A stretch of 64,000 nt of DNA from Listeria monocytogenes (GTDB taxonomy: Bacteria > Bacillota > Bacilli > Lactobacillales > Listeriaceae). How positions within the stretch are numbered: the first letter of the stretch is position 1; each line of letters begins with the position of its first letter. This document shows, piece by piece, positions 21,729-31,243 of this stretch. The stretch covers positions 1,504,001-1,568,000 of the forward strand of contig NZ_CP168900.1 of the NCBI RefSeq assembly GCF_041765605.1. Direction: 5' to 3'. Below the pieces are notes generated by a model. That model was not told the DNA's origin, did no database searches, and saw nothing but the letters and a program-made list of their open reading frames with translations. Both the position numbers and the translations under genes were made by a program.

Positions 21729-22757
21729 TTAATCTAATAAACCATACTTTGCCAAACTATCCACTGCAGCAAGAACAGCTTCTTCTTTTGTCGAAATCGG
21801 CTGCCATCCTAAAACATCTCTCGCTTTTGAATTGCTTATTTGCCGATTCATATTAATCATCAATTCGCCTTCTTTGGCGTGTTTACTAAATATAGCTGCT
21901 GCTCTTATAGCGGCATTTGGTAATGTTTTTTTCGGCATTTTATCTACTAGTTCGGGACGTTCTCGTTGAAGCAAATGTGCGATATCTGCCATACTAATTT
22001 CTCCGTCAGCAGAAGCAATAAAACGTTCTCCGTTTGCTTCAGGGGTAATCATTGCTCGAATATGTAAATCGGCAACATCTCTTGCATCTACTACGTTTAA
22101 TGGAATATTTATAACACGTTTCATAGAACCATTTAACAGATTTTTTAATAAGTCAAAGCTTCCGGAGACATGACTGCTTTGTGATGGACCAAAAATGGCA
22201 ACCGGATTGATGGTAGCAAATTCCAATTCTGTTTCATTTTCCATGAATTTCCAAGCTTCTTTTTCTGCGATTAGTTTAGATTTTTCATATGCTGATAAAC
22301 CCTTAGCGAGTTCATCGGTCCAATACGCTTCTGTTGTAATGCTATTTTTATCCGCGTTGCTAAAACCAACAGCGCCAAAATTCGAAGTCATAACTACTCG
22401 TTTTACTTTTGCCTCTTTTGCGGCCTGTAAAATTCTTGTAATACCTTCTATTGCTGGGCGTATTAATTCTTCTTCATTTTTAAATTTGCCGAAAAATACT
22501 GGAGATGCGACACTTAGCACATATTCACAATCGAGCATTGCTTCTTTCCAACCTTCATCTTTGGATAAATCAAGTTCGACAAAAGACAAATGCGTAAAAT
22601 CCGTTATTCCATTATTTTGCAATATTTCAATTACTTTATCTTTGCTTTTTAAAGAGCGTACGGTTGTTTTGACCTGATAGCCTTGTTGCAATAATTGAAA
22701 GATAATATGCATTCCTAAAAATCCAGTTCCGCCTGTTACTAATACATTGTTTTTCAT
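21729..22757 (-). CDS. NAD(P)-dependent epimerase/dihydroflavonol-4-reductase family
   Basis: Extended short-chain dehydrogenase/reductase. Rossmann motif GGTGFLG at 9-15 and a YxxxK catalytic pair (Y157, K161). 342 residues. The substrate cannot be told; relatives reduce aldehydes, ketones or methylglyoxal. GGAGG precedes the ATG at 22755-22757. It is divergent from a MerR regulator with a shared 112-base promoter region, so it is probably its target. Confidence 0.9.
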   Translation of the reverse strand: MKNNVLVTGGTGFLGMHIIFQLLQQGYQVKTTVRSLKSKDKVIEILQNNGITDFTHLSFVELDLSKDEGWKEAMLDCEYVLSVASPVFFGKFKNEEELIRPAIEGITRILQAAKEAKVKRVVMTSNFGAVGFSNADKNSITTEAYWTDELAKGLSAYEKSKLIAEKEAWKFMENETELEFATINPVAIFGPSQSSHVSGSFDLLKNLLNGSMKRVINIPLNVVDARDVADLHIRAMITPEANGERFIASADGEISMADIAHLLQRERPELVDKMPKKTLPNAAIRAAAIFSKHAKEGELMINMNRQISNSKARDVLGWQPISTKEEAVLAAVDSLAKYGLLD

Positions 22758-22814
22758 CGTGAATTCCTCCAATAGTAGTTAATTTTGCTTATTTTCTTTA
22801 TTAACTTTATACTT

Positions 22815-22853
22815 ACTCTAAACCCTAGAGTATAGTGTAGGGCAAGTAAATTA
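22815..22853. promoter_or_regulatory. Divergent MerR-type promoter/operator
   Basis: Perfect dyad ACTCTA-N5-TAGAGT (22815-22831) beside CCCTA-N10-TAGGG (22823-22842). On the minus strand a TTGCCC -35 with an over-long 19-base spacer to TAGAGT fits a MerR-activated promoter. On the plus strand TATAGT is a likely -10 for the regulator. Confidence 0.65.
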
Positions 22854-22869
22854 TTTATTGGAGGAAAAA

Positions 22870-23307
22870 ATGACTTATTCTATTAAAGAAGTATCTAAAA
22901 TATTTAATTTGTCGATTTATACATTGCGTTACTATGATAAACAAGGTTTATTGCCGTTTGTTTCTAAAAACCAATCCGGCTACCGTGAGTTTACGGAATC
23001 AGATTTAAATTTAATTCATACGATTTGTTGTTTGAAAAATACGGGAATGCCACTAAAGCAAATCCGCACATATATTGATTTTTGTATGGAAGGCCCCGTT
23101 TCTATTGAAGCTCGTAAACAGTTACTCTTGGATCATCGGGCCGCCGTTTTGAAAAGTTTAGAAGATTTAACGGAAAATCTAAAAGAAGTCGATGTTAAAA
23201 TAGCGAAATATTCGTCTCCTGATGCGGTAGAAATCATTACTGCCGAGAGAAATTATGTCAGTATGGAAAAGAAAAAGCATGATTTGATTTATCCGTATAA
23301 TATATAA
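22870..23307 (+). CDS. MerR family transcriptional regulator
   Basis: N-terminal winged helix-turn-helix (MTYSIKEVSKIFNLSIYTLRYYDKQGLLP) and a coiled-coil dimerisation helix. 145 residues. The short C-terminus lacks a cysteine-rich metal site, so aldehyde or ligand sensing is more likely than metal sensing. TTGGAGG precedes the ATG at 22870. It probably activates the divergent reductase and its own gene. Confidence 0.93.
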   Translation: MTYSIKEVSKIFNLSIYTLRYYDKQGLLPFVSKNQSGYREFTESDLNLIHTICCLKNTGMPLKQIRTYIDFCMEGPVSIEARKQLLLDHRAAVLKSLEDLTENLKEVDVKIAKYSSPDAVEIITAERNYVSMEKKKHDLIYPYNI

Positions 23308-23351
23308 AAAAGTTGTGCCGTGAACATTTCTGCTCACAGCACAACTTTTTT
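23306..23351. terminator. Bidirectional terminator between merR gene and lepA
   Basis: GTTGTGC-GTGA pairs with TCAC-GCACAAC, flanked by A and T runs on both sides. Confidence 0.92.
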
Positions 23352-23352
23352 A

Positions 23353-25179
23353 TTATTTGGATTCGTCCATTTTCAAGATTGCCATGAAGGCTTCTTGCGG
23401 TACTTCCACAGAACCGATTTGTTTCATTCGTTTTTTACCTTCTTTTTGTTTCTCTAAGAGTTTTCGTTTACGCGATACGTCCCCACCATAACATTTAGCA
23501 AGTACGTTTTTGCGTAGTGCTTTAATAGTAGAACGAGAAACAATTTTCGTTGCAATTGCTGCTTGAATAGGCACTTCAAACTGTTGTCTTGGAATAAGTT
23601 CTTTTAATTTCTCAACAATGATTTTTCCACGCTCGTAGGCAAAATCACGGTGAACGATAAAGCTAAGTGCATCTACTTTTTCTGCATTTAAAAGAATATC
23701 CATTTTCACAAGTTTGGAAGCTTTGTAGCCAATTAATTCATAATCAAAGGATGCATAACCTTTTGTAGATGATTTCAATTGGTCGAAAAAGTCATATACG
23801 ATTTCGGATAATGGAATTTCGTACACAATACTTACGCGGATATCATCTAAGTACTCCATTGTAATGAAGTTTCCACGTTTGTTTTGCGCCAGTTCCATCA
23901 CTGCACCAACATAATCATTTGGAACCATCACAGTTGCTTTTACATATGGTTCTTCTACGCTTTCAATAACACCAGGTTCCGGCATTTCAGCAGGATTATC
24001 AACCACGATGTTGGAACCATCTGTCAAGTTCACATGATAGATAACACTTGGAGCAGTGGTAATTAAATCAATATTAAATTCACGTTCGATTCGCTCTTGA
24101 ATGATTTCCATATGTAGTAATCCTAAGAAACCACAACGGAAACCGAATCCTAATGCTTGAGAAGTTTCCGCTTCAAATTGCAAAGCAGAGTCATTTAATT
24201 CTAATTTTTCTAAAGCATCACGAAGATCATTATATTTAGAGGAGTCAATTGGATATAGACCACAATAAACCATTGGATTTAATTTACGGTAACCATCCAG
24301 CGCTTCTTCTGCTGGATTATTCGCAAGTGTAATCGTATCACCTACTCGTGTATCTCCAACATTCTTGATCGCAGCTGTTAAGTAACCAACGTCACCAACA
24401 AGTAATTCGTCACGTGGGGTTGCCTTTGGTGAGAATACGCCCACCTCTGTTACTTCGAATTCTTTGCCATTGGACATCATTTTAATTCGATCGCCTGCTT
24501 TTACAACACCATCCATGATACGTATATTAGCAATAACACCGCGATATGCATCAAAAACAGAGTCGAAAATGAGCGCTTTTAGTGGTTTATTTACATCACC
24601 AGATGGCTCAGGAACTTTTTCGACAATTTGCTCTAGAATGTCTTCAATACCAATACCAGATTTCGCAGAAGCAAGTACAGCGTCAGAAGCATCTAAACCA
24701 ATTACATCTTCAATTTCTTCACGGACTCTTTCTGGATCGGCCGCTGGTAAATCGATTTTGTTAATGACTGGTAAAATTTCTAAATCGTTGTCTAGTGCTA
24801 AATAAACATTAGCGAGCGTTTGTGCTTCAATTCCTTGCGCAGCATCTACAACAAGGATTGCTCCTTCACATGCAGCTAAACTTCTTGATACTTCATAGGT
24901 GAAATCGACATGCCCAGGCGTATCAATCAGATGGAAGATATATGTTTCTCCATCTTTTGCTTTATATTTTAATTGTACAGCATTTAATTTTATGGTTATC
25001 CCGCGTTCACGTTCTAAATCCATCGAATCTAGTAGCTGATTTTTCATTTCACGATGCGTCAAAGCACCCGTTTGTTCTAAAATCCGATCAGCGAGTGTAG
25101 ATTTACCATGATCTATGTGCGCGATAATCGAAAAGTTTCTAATTTTCTTTTGTCTTGCATTCATTTCTTCTTTGTTCAT
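23353..25179 (-). CDS. lepA: Elongation factor 4 (LepA)
   Basis: Ribosomal back-translocase/biogenesis GTPase. 608 residues. G1 AHIDHGKS at 20-27, G3 DTPGH, G4 NKIDLP, EF-G-like domains and the LepA-specific C-terminus with [22 protein letters not shown] precedes the ATG. gpr and spoIIP, which lie upstream in B. subtilis, are missing; rpsT is next. Confidence 0.98.
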
Positions 25180-25234
25180 TTCCCCAGCTCCTGATTAGAA
25201 CTCATCGCATAAATCCGATGGCAAGCTATCCTTG

Positions 25235-25263
25235 ATTATATCAGTAGAACGCTTAACATTCAA
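25235..25263 (-). promoter_or_regulatory. SigA promoter for lepA
   Basis: -35 TTGAAT (25258-25263), 17-base spacer, -10 TATAAT (25235-25240) preceded by an extended TGA. Confidence 0.8.
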
Positions 25264-25313
25264 TGACTTCTTTATTAAATACAGATAAATTTAAAATAAA
25301 ATAGAAAGTATTA

Positions 25314-25342
25314 TTGCAATATGGCTGTGATTTCGGTATAAT
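25314..25342 (+). promoter_or_regulatory. SigA promoter for rpsT
   Basis: -35 TTGCAA (25314-25319), 17-base spacer, -10 TATAAT (25337-25342). It leaves a leader of about 75 bases. Confidence 0.8.
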
Positions 25343-25423
25343 AGCATTTGTTCTGATATAATTTAAAAAGGTATGTTATATGAAATAAATACTACCTCAT
25401 TAGTTTGGACGGAGGTGAATGGA

Positions 25424-25678
25424 ATGCCAAATATTAAATCTGCAATTAAACGTGTAAAAACTGCTGAAACTCGCAACAGCCGTAATGCATCTCAACGTTC
25501 TGCAATGCGTACTGCTATCAAAAAATTTGACGAAGCAGCTGCAAACAACGCGGACAACGCGAAAGATCTTTACGTAGAAGCATCGAAAAAATTAGATAGC
25601 GCTGTGAGCAAAGGATTGATTCACAAAAACAATGCTGCTCGCAACAAATCTCGCTTAGCTGCTAAATTAGCTAAATAA
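25424..25678 (+). CDS. rpsT: 30S ribosomal protein S20
   Basis: 84-residue basic helical protein binding 16S r[28 protein letters not shown] precedes the ATG at 25424; an in-frame upstream ATG (25373) would add 17 unrelated residues and is rejected. Divergent from lepA, single-gene unit. Confidence 0.98.
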
Positions 25679-25694
25679 TACCGAGTTCGGTATA

Positions 25695-25722
25695 AAACAT
25701 CACACCTTGTGTGGTGTTTTTT
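25695..25722 (+). terminator. Terminator of rpsT
   Basis: AAACATCACAC pairs with GTGTGGTGTTT (one G-T) around CTT, followed by T. A separate 16-base palindrome (ATACCGA GT TCGGTAT, 25678-25693) lies just upstream of it. Confidence 0.85.
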
Positions 25723-25728
25723 GTTTGT

Positions 25729-25764
25729 AAAAATAGCTTTGTCTCAAATGACAAAGCTATTTTT
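25729..25764. terminator. Bidirectional terminator at the end of holA
   Basis: 15-base perfect arms (AAAAATAGCTTTGTC type) around a 6-base loop with A/T runs both sides. The holA stop is at the edge of the stem. Confidence 0.9.
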
Positions 25765-26795
25765 TATACTCTCTTTTGCCGATTATCCTGTAATTCGAAT
25801 AAGAACCATTCGAGTTTCTGTTCTTTATCACCAAAGCCAGTTTTCATTTCCAAGTCGATTTCAGCTAATCGTTTTAAAGCTTGATTTAATTGTAATTCCG
25901 TGAAATTCTTCGCTTGTTTTGATGCTAACTTAACACGGAATGGATGCACTTTTAGTTTAGTCGCAGCTTGTTGTTGGGAGTAACCTTGTTGTTCTAAAAC
26001 CTTTAATTGGTTTAACAACCTGAATTGACTAGAAATTAATGCCAGTATCTTAATAGGCTCTTCTTTTTGTTTTAATAAGTCGTAATAAATCCGAAGCGCC
26101 CCACCAATATCCATCGCAATCATCTTATCAAGCAACAAGAAAATATTTTGTTCTAGTGAGCGGACAACTAAAGACTCTACATCTTGAATGGTAATTTCTT
26201 TTGAATCGAAACAATAGAGCATTAATTTTTGCAGTTCATTCATGGCCGTAGTTAACTGACCACTAGTTAATTCTATCAGTCGAGTAATAGCCTCTTGTGA
26301 CATTTGCATATTGTTCTCGCTTAATTTTGCTTCAATCCATTTTTTCAACTCATTCTCATTAGGTCGTTTAGCTTCTATAACGGTAGCTGTTTTCTTGAGT
26401 AACTTAGTAAGCTTTTTACGCTCATCTAACTTTTCTACCCGTGCTACAAAGCATAATACTGAATAATCAACTGGTTCATTGAGATAAGCCTCTAATTTTG
26501 CAGTATCATGTTCCACTTTGTTTTTACTTTTTTCCGTTGTTAAAAAAAGTGGATTATTAGCCATTACTAAACGTTTATCACCGAAAAAAGGCATACTTTC
26601 TGCTTCTTGAACGACCACTTCTATAGGCATTTCTTCTAAATCTAAATTGGCATAGTTAAATTCTACTTCTTCGCCTTCCAAAATATTATCTATTAAAAGT
26701 TGTTTCGTTTCATTAATAATATAATCTTCTGTACCGATGATTAAATACACCGGCGTTATTTTTTTGGAGCGTATCTGTTTCCATTCTGGCAGCAT
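25764..26795 (-). CDS. holA: DNA polymerase III subunit delta
   Basis: Clamp-loader subunit that opens the beta clamp. 343 residues, HolA/YqeN family, starting MLPEWKQIRSKKITPVYLIIG. AAA-like N-terminal part, helical collar domain at the C-terminus. Follows the comE operon as in Bacillus. Confidence 0.95.
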   Translation of the reverse strand: MLPEWKQIRSKKITPVYLIIGTEDYIINETKQLLIDNILEGEEVEFNYANLDLEEMPIEVVVQEAESMPFFGDKRLVMANNPLFLTTEKSKNKVEHDTAKLEAYLNEPVDYSVLCFVARVEKLDERKKLTKLLKKTATVIEAKRPNENELKKWIEAKLSENNMQMSQEAITRLIELTSGQLTTAMNELQKLMLYCFDSKEITIQDVESLVVRSLEQNIFLLLDKMIAMDIGGALRIYYDLLKQKEEPIKILALISSQFRLLNQLKVLEQQGYSQQQAATKLKVHPFRVKLASKQAKNFTELQLNQALKRLAEIDLEMKTGFGDKEQKLEWFLFELQDNRQKRV

Positions 26796-26813
26796 TCATT
26801 TCGCCTCGCTTCA

Positions 26814-26852
26814 CTCTTATTTCTCTTTCTATGGTAAAACATGAAATAAGAG
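26814..26852. repeat. 10-bp inverted repeat between comEC and holA
   Basis: CTCTTATTTC (26814-26823) and GAAATAAGAG (26843-26852) with 19 bases between. It lies just upstream of the holA ribosome-binding site. Function unknown; it could be a processing site or a weak terminator. Confidence 0.6.
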
Positions 26853-26862
26853 ATAGCAAGTT

Positions 26863-29103
26863 TTATTTCAAAGTCGCTTCAAAGCCTTTTCCAAAAGTAT
26901 AAATTATTTCACCTTGTATATCTGTTCGTAAAATTGTTACTCCTGCCGTTTCTAGCGTATTGATAGTTTCTGCGTGTGGATGACCAAAGCGATTGTTTAA
27001 CCCGCATGAAATAACTGCAAAAGTCGGTTTCACTTTTTGAATAAATTCTTTGGAACTGGAGGTCTTGCTACCATGATGCCCTACTTTCAAAATATCTGCT
27101 TTGATAGGTTGTTCTGATATGCCCTTTTCTCCGTTCGCCTCTAAATCACCAGTAAAAAGCCATATTTTACCATCTAATACTGCCTTTAATACAATAGAGT
27201 CATCATTTCCTCCTTCTCCTGCTTTATCTGGATATAGGCATTCGAAACTGTTTTCGCCAATTTGCCACTTGGCCCCGGCCAAAATAATTGTCTGTTTCAC
27301 TTTTGGCATCGCAGCGAGAGCTTCTTTCATGATGGGTTTGTTTTCTGCTCCTTTAGCATAAATAAGTTCGTTAATAGTAATGTTTTTCTGTAAATCATCA
27401 AGCCCTTCCATGTGGTCAGCATCACTATGTGTAATAATTACTTTATCTAAGCTATTAATTCCTTTTGATTTTAACACTGGGGTAAGTGTACTTCCGCCTA
27501 TAGTAAATGGTTTTCTTTTCTTAGCCCATGCTTCTTTTTCAAATGGAAGTTGGCCTCCAGTATCTATTAAATAATTTCCCTGATTGTAGGGTAGTTGAAT
27601 TAAAATGCTATCTCCTTGTCCCACATCAATAAAACTAACTTTTCCGCTAAAATTAAAACTAGCTAAATAACATAAGAAACAAAAACAAATGAATATCCCA
27701 AAAGGAAATTTTTTCTTTTGCCACTGGCTGAAAAAGAAGATGATAGTTATAATGATTAGCACTAGTATAACGGTGTTTGGCCTTCCTGTTACAATAGTCT
27801 GATGCGGAATCTTGGCAAAAATGTAGGTTAGCTTTTCTACCAATTGTATAAAGAATGTAAGCACTACTTCAGGAAAATGAAATATTTCTGTTGGAAAAAA
27901 GGACAGCACAAACACAGTTAGGCAACCTGGCAAAATGATCATCGTGAAAATAGGCACATAAATTAAATTAAAGAATATTCCTACCCATGAAAATGAATAA
28001 AAATGATACATCATAACAACGGAAGACATAATGGTTGAAATGAAGGAAATAGCAAGTGACTTAGTAAATGCGTTCTGCTGTTTGGTTAGTATTTGTCTTG
28101 ACGATAAAATAATTCCAAACGATACTGCATAAGATAGTTGAAAACCCACTTCTTTAACCACATACGGTTGCAAGAGGAAAAACAGAATAAAAGACAAACA
28201 AATGGCAGAAAACGAACTCCATTTAGTAGTATATTTTTCTGACAATAATAGTAATGCTGTCATTGTAGCAGCTCGTATAACTGGCGGATTTGCTCCTGTA
28301 AAGATAACGTAAAATGGTAAGAAAACAAGTAGACAAGTGATGGCTCGCTCCCGTGTAATACCGAATTTTAGTAGGAGAAAATATATTGCCCCTATTAATA
28401 AATTCACGTGAAGTCCAGAGATAGCTAGCAAATGAACAACACCCATTTGTTGATAAACTTCATACATTTCGGGGGAAAAACCGCTTTTTTCTCCACTAAT
28501 TAATGCGAGACAATAAGGCGAAATAGTTGGAGATATTTTTTCGGTTAAATGGGTAATTATTTTCAAACGTATATTTTGAAGTCTCATTAGGAAGGATGGT
28601 GAGAATTGATTGGTAATAGTAAGATTACTTACTCGAAGTATATAGTGTACATTTTGGTTCTTTAAATAAGATTGGTAATTGAATTGATTTTGATTGCGGT
28701 TGACGGAAGGTATTTCTACATTTGCAGAAACAGAAATAAACTGTCCATAATGGAGCCTTTTTAGTTTTTGTTGTTCCTCTTCCGTTGTAATTTTATAACT
28801 CAATTGGAATTTTTCTTTTTCGCAGCGCACAAAAGCTTGAAAACTATCTCCATCGATTTTTAAATTATCTATAATTTGACAGTTTCCGCTATATTCAGTT
28901 GCTGTATAAGAGGAAGCATTGGATTTTTCTACTACAAACAAAAAACTATAGGTTAGAAGATAAATGAGGACAAAAAGAAGAATAATTTTGGATTTTTTAA
29001 TAAAAGCGATTAAACCGAGCAAAGAAATACATATGGGAACGATAGAGCTTGTAAAATTCACACAAATAATAGCTAAAACAATAATAGCTAAATATCGCTC
29101 GAT
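26863..29103 (-). CDS. comEC: Competence DNA channel ComEC (Rec2), probable ATC start
   Basis: Inner-membrane channel for DNA uptake; in L. monocytogenes com genes also aid phagosomal escape. Many membrane helices, a Competence domain (GEKSGFSPEMYEV region) and a C-terminal metallo-beta-lactamase-like domain with THSDADHMEG and HHGS. The only canonical in-frame start is the GTG at 29059-29061, which has no ribosome-binding site. GGGAGGG sits 6 bases before an ATC at 29101-29103, in frame and giving 14 more hydrophobic residues (746 total). I extend to that codon; the choice is inference. Confidence 0.9.
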   Translation of the reverse strand: MERYLAIIVLAIICVNFTSSIVPICISLLGLIAFIKKSKIILLFVLIYLLTYSFLFVVEKSNASSYTATEYSGNCQIIDNLKIDGDSFQAFVRCEKEKFQLSYKITTEEEQQKLKRLHYGQFISVSANVEIPSVNRNQNQFNYQSYLKNQNVHYILRVSNLTITNQFSPSFLMRLQNIRLKIITHLTEKISPTISPYCLALISGEKSGFSPEMYEVYQQMGVVHLLAISGLHVNLLIGAIYFLLLKFGITRERAITCLLVFLPFYVIFTGANPPVIRAATMTALLLLSEKYTTKWSSFSAICLSFILFFLLQPYVVKEVGFQLSYAVSFGIILSSRQILTKQQNAFTKSLAISFISTIMSSVVMMYHFYSFSWVGIFFNLIYVPIFTMIILPGCLTVFVLSFFPTEIFHFPEVVLTFFIQLVEKLTYIFAKIPHQTIVTGRPNTVILVLIIITIIFFFSQWQKKKFPFGIFICFCFLCYLASFNFSGKVSFIDVGQGDSILIQLPYNQGNYLIDTGGQLPFEKEAWAKKRKPFTIGGSTLTPVLKSKGINSLDKVIITHSDADHMEGLDDLQKNITINELIYAKGAENKPIMKEALAAMPKVKQTIILAGAKWQIGENSFECLYPDKAGEGGNDDSIVLKAVLDGKIWLFTGDLEANGEKGISEQPIKADILKVGHHGSKTSSSKEFIQKVKPTFAVISCGLNNRFGHPHAETINTLETAGVTILRTDIQGEIIYTFGKGFEATLK

Positions 29104-29119
29104 AACGTTCCCTCCCTAT

Positions 29120-29680
29120 TTAGTTTAATTTCTCTGAGATGCTTTGATAAAGTTGTTCTGCTTTTTCTGGATTAATATTTACTTCCACTGCTGCTTCTTT
29201 TACTAAAGTATGCATTTTTTCCCCGTTCCAATTGTTTACTTGAAGAACAGATTCATCAAATTCGACTTTTTGTAATTCAACACCAGCAATGTTAAATAAT
29301 TCTAGAGCATACGGATGGTTTTTGTAGTCTTTTGCGAAATACACTTTCTTTATGCCTGCTTGAATAATGGATTTCGTACAAGCAAGACAAGGGAAATGTG
29401 TGACATATAATTCAGCTTTATCTGTCGTGGCACCAAATTTGGCACATTGCAAGATCGCGTTCATCTCTGCATGTATTGTTCGGATGCAGTGACCGTCTAC
29501 AACATAACAGCCGTGTTCTGCACAATGATCGCCACCAGCGATGGACCCATTATAACCGCCCGCAATAATACGTTTATCTCGAACTATTGTCGCACCTACC
29601 ATTAGGCGTGTACACGTGCTCCTTGATGATATTAGATGACTTTGCGCCATAAAAAACTGATCCCATGCGATTCTTTGCAC
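29120..29680 (-). CDS. comEB: ComEB, dCMP deaminase family
   Basis: Deoxycytidylate deaminase-type zinc enzyme supplying dUMP. 186 residues. Zinc/catalytic residues H70, E72, C98, C101 (HAE, PCLAC). GTG start with GGGAG 8 bases upstream. ComEB itself is dispensable for transformation in Bacillus. Confidence 0.95.
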   Translation of the reverse strand: MQRIAWDQFFMAQSHLISSRSTCTRLMVGATIVRDKRIIAGGYNGSIAGGDHCAEHGCYVVDGHCIRTIHAEMNAILQCAKFGATTDKAELYVTHFPCLACTKSIIQAGIKKVYFAKDYKNHPYALELFNIAGVELQKVEFDESVLQVNNWNGEKMHTLVKEAAVEVNINPEKAEQLYQSISEKLN

Positions 29681-29751
29681 ATTAAAAACTCCCTTATGAT
29701 TTGATAAATATTAGTATAGGTGTTTAGAAGGAAGTTCGTCAACCACTTTTA

Positions 29752-30354
29752 TTAATTAACATCCAAATATTCTTTTAATTTCTCTACTGTTTTTTCGCCG
29801 ATGCCTGAAACATTTTTTAAATCTTCTATTGTTTGGAATAAGCCTTCTTTTTCTCTGTGCTCTATTATCGCTGTAGCTTTTGACTCTCCAATTCCTGGGA
29901 CTTGTTGTAAATCGTCCTTTGTTGCACTGTTAAGGTTAATTTTTGCAGAACTGGCATTGGTTTCTTCTGTGTTAGCTCCTTGTGTTGTTGGACCTTCTTC
30001 TCCCTTTTTATAAACGTAGATACTCATCTCGTCTTTTAGTTTTTCAGCTAAGTTCAATTTACTGCTATCGGCTTCAGCTGTAAGCCCTCCTGCAATTTTC
30101 ACCACATCTTGAACTCTAGCGTCCATTGGCAGTTTATACACACCAGGCGTCCTTACCGCTCCTTTAATATCAATATAAACCTCATTTGATAATTTTGTTT
30201 CTTCTTTTTTCGGTTTTTCTTCTTTCGTTACTGCTTGATTGGCAGTTACAGCATCAGATTTACTATCTGGTATCCAAATGTAAACGAGTCCAGCACAAAG
30301 AATAGCAATACCTATTAAGATATAATGCTTGTATTTTCTCAGTAGCTCCATCAT
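29752..30354 (-). CDS. comEA: Competence DNA receptor ComEA
   Basis: Membrane-anchored dsDNA-binding receptor. 200 residues: TM at about 10-28, linker, SLBB domain (about 58-115), Ser/Thr-rich linker, and two helix-hairpin-helix motifs (PGIGESKA, SGIGEKTV) at 140-200. First gene of comEA-comEB-comEC. Confidence 0.97.
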   Translation of the reverse strand: MMELLRKYKHYILIGIAILCAGLVYIWIPDSKSDAVTANQAVTKEEKPKKEETKLSNEVYIDIKGAVRTPGVYKLPMDARVQDVVKIAGGLTAEADSSKLNLAEKLKDEMSIYVYKKGEEGPTTQGANTEETNASSAKINLNSATKDDLQQVPGIGESKATAIIEHREKEGLFQTIEDLKNVSGIGEKTVEKLKEYLDVN

Positions 30355-30431
30355 CTATATCACCGTCCTTAATATACTATTCGCCATACTAGTGCAAAAC
30401 CCTTTTTCATGACTCAAGGTAAAAAGGGCAT

Positions 30432-30467
30432 AAAAAAAAGAAAGTAATGATGAAAAATTACTTTCTT
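30432..30467 (-). terminator. Terminator after yqeM
   Basis: The minus-strand AAGAAAGTAAT pairs with ATTACTTTCTT followed by eight T. The yqeM stop codon lies in the stem. Confidence 0.88.
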
Positions 30468-31189
30468 GCTACGAAAAAGATTCTTTCGCTCGTATTATTG
30501 GGTTTTTCATGACTGAAATCAGCATAAATATCAATTTTCGTAAAACCATATTTTTTTAACAAATTTTCATAAGTAGCGATTGGATAGGTCCGCTCTTTAT
30601 GAAGTTCATCCACACGGTTATACATATCGTCTTCGCCTAAAATATAGAAAGTAAGTTCATGTTCGACGGAGTGTGGATGTTCGCCAGGAAATGAATTCCA
30701 AATCGTCGAAATCTCTTCATCGCTATCTCCATAAGAATAATCTTTAAACCCTTGCTCTATTTTAAAGACGGAATGTACGTCAAATAAAAATAAACCATTT
30801 GGTTCTAAATGTGCTGAAACAGCTTGAATAGTAGCTTCAAGAGCTTGTTCTGTTTCCAAATAATTAAGTGAATCGCAGAAGCATGTAACTACATCAAACG
30901 TCTGCTTTAATGCTAACTTGGACATATCTTGTTCTATAATCGGCAAATCGATTTCAGCTGCCGCTACTTTTTCTTTAGCAACCGCCACCATTTCTTTTGA
31001 TAAATCGACACCCGTAACTTGATGGCCGAAAAAACTTAATCGTAGTGCGAATTCAGCTGTTCCGCAAGCCAAATCAAGTACTTTTTTAGGTGAATCGCCA
31101 ATAAAATCAGCAGAAAATTCTAGCCACTCATCATAAAGTTCGGAATCCATTAATCTATCATAGAAACCTGGAAAATATTCGTAACTCAT
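30458..31189 (-). CDS. yqeM: Class I SAM-dependent methyltransferase (YqeM)
   Basis: 243 residues with SAM motif I VLDLACGTAEFA at 37-48 and a typical methyltransferase fold. Substrate unknown; a tRNA or small-molecule target is possible. It lies last in the nadD-rsfS cluster, behind a terminator-like hairpin. comER, which sits here in B. subtilis, is absent. Confidence 0.9.
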   Translation of the reverse strand: MSYEYFPGFYDRLMDSELYDEWLEFSADFIGDSPKKVLDLACGTAEFALRLSFFGHQVTGVDLSKEMVAVAKEKVAAAEIDLPIIEQDMSKLALKQTFDVVTCFCDSLNYLETEQALEATIQAVSAHLEPNGLFLFDVHSVFKIEQGFKDYSYGDSDEEISTIWNSFPGEHPHSVEHELTFYILGEDDMYNRVDELHKERTYPIATYENLLKKYGFTKIDIYADFSHEKPNNTSERIFFVARK

Positions 31190-31202
31190 AGTAATTTCTC
31201 CT

Positions 31203-31233
31203 TAAAAAAACAGACGAGAATTCCCCGCCTGTT
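31203..31233 (-). terminator. Terminator between rsfS and yqeM
   Basis: A 10-bp minus-strand stem (AACAGGCGGG with CTCGTCTGTT, two G-U) around GAATT, followed by seven T. It separates yqeM from the upstream operon or limits its expression. Confidence 0.75.
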
Positions 31234-31243
31234 CTGTTTTTTA

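Noticed and set aside
30370-30440. ComK-like A/T boxes upstream of comEA
   Set aside because: AAAA and TTTT tracts are present, but the N5 spacing and second dyad do not fit the ComK box well.
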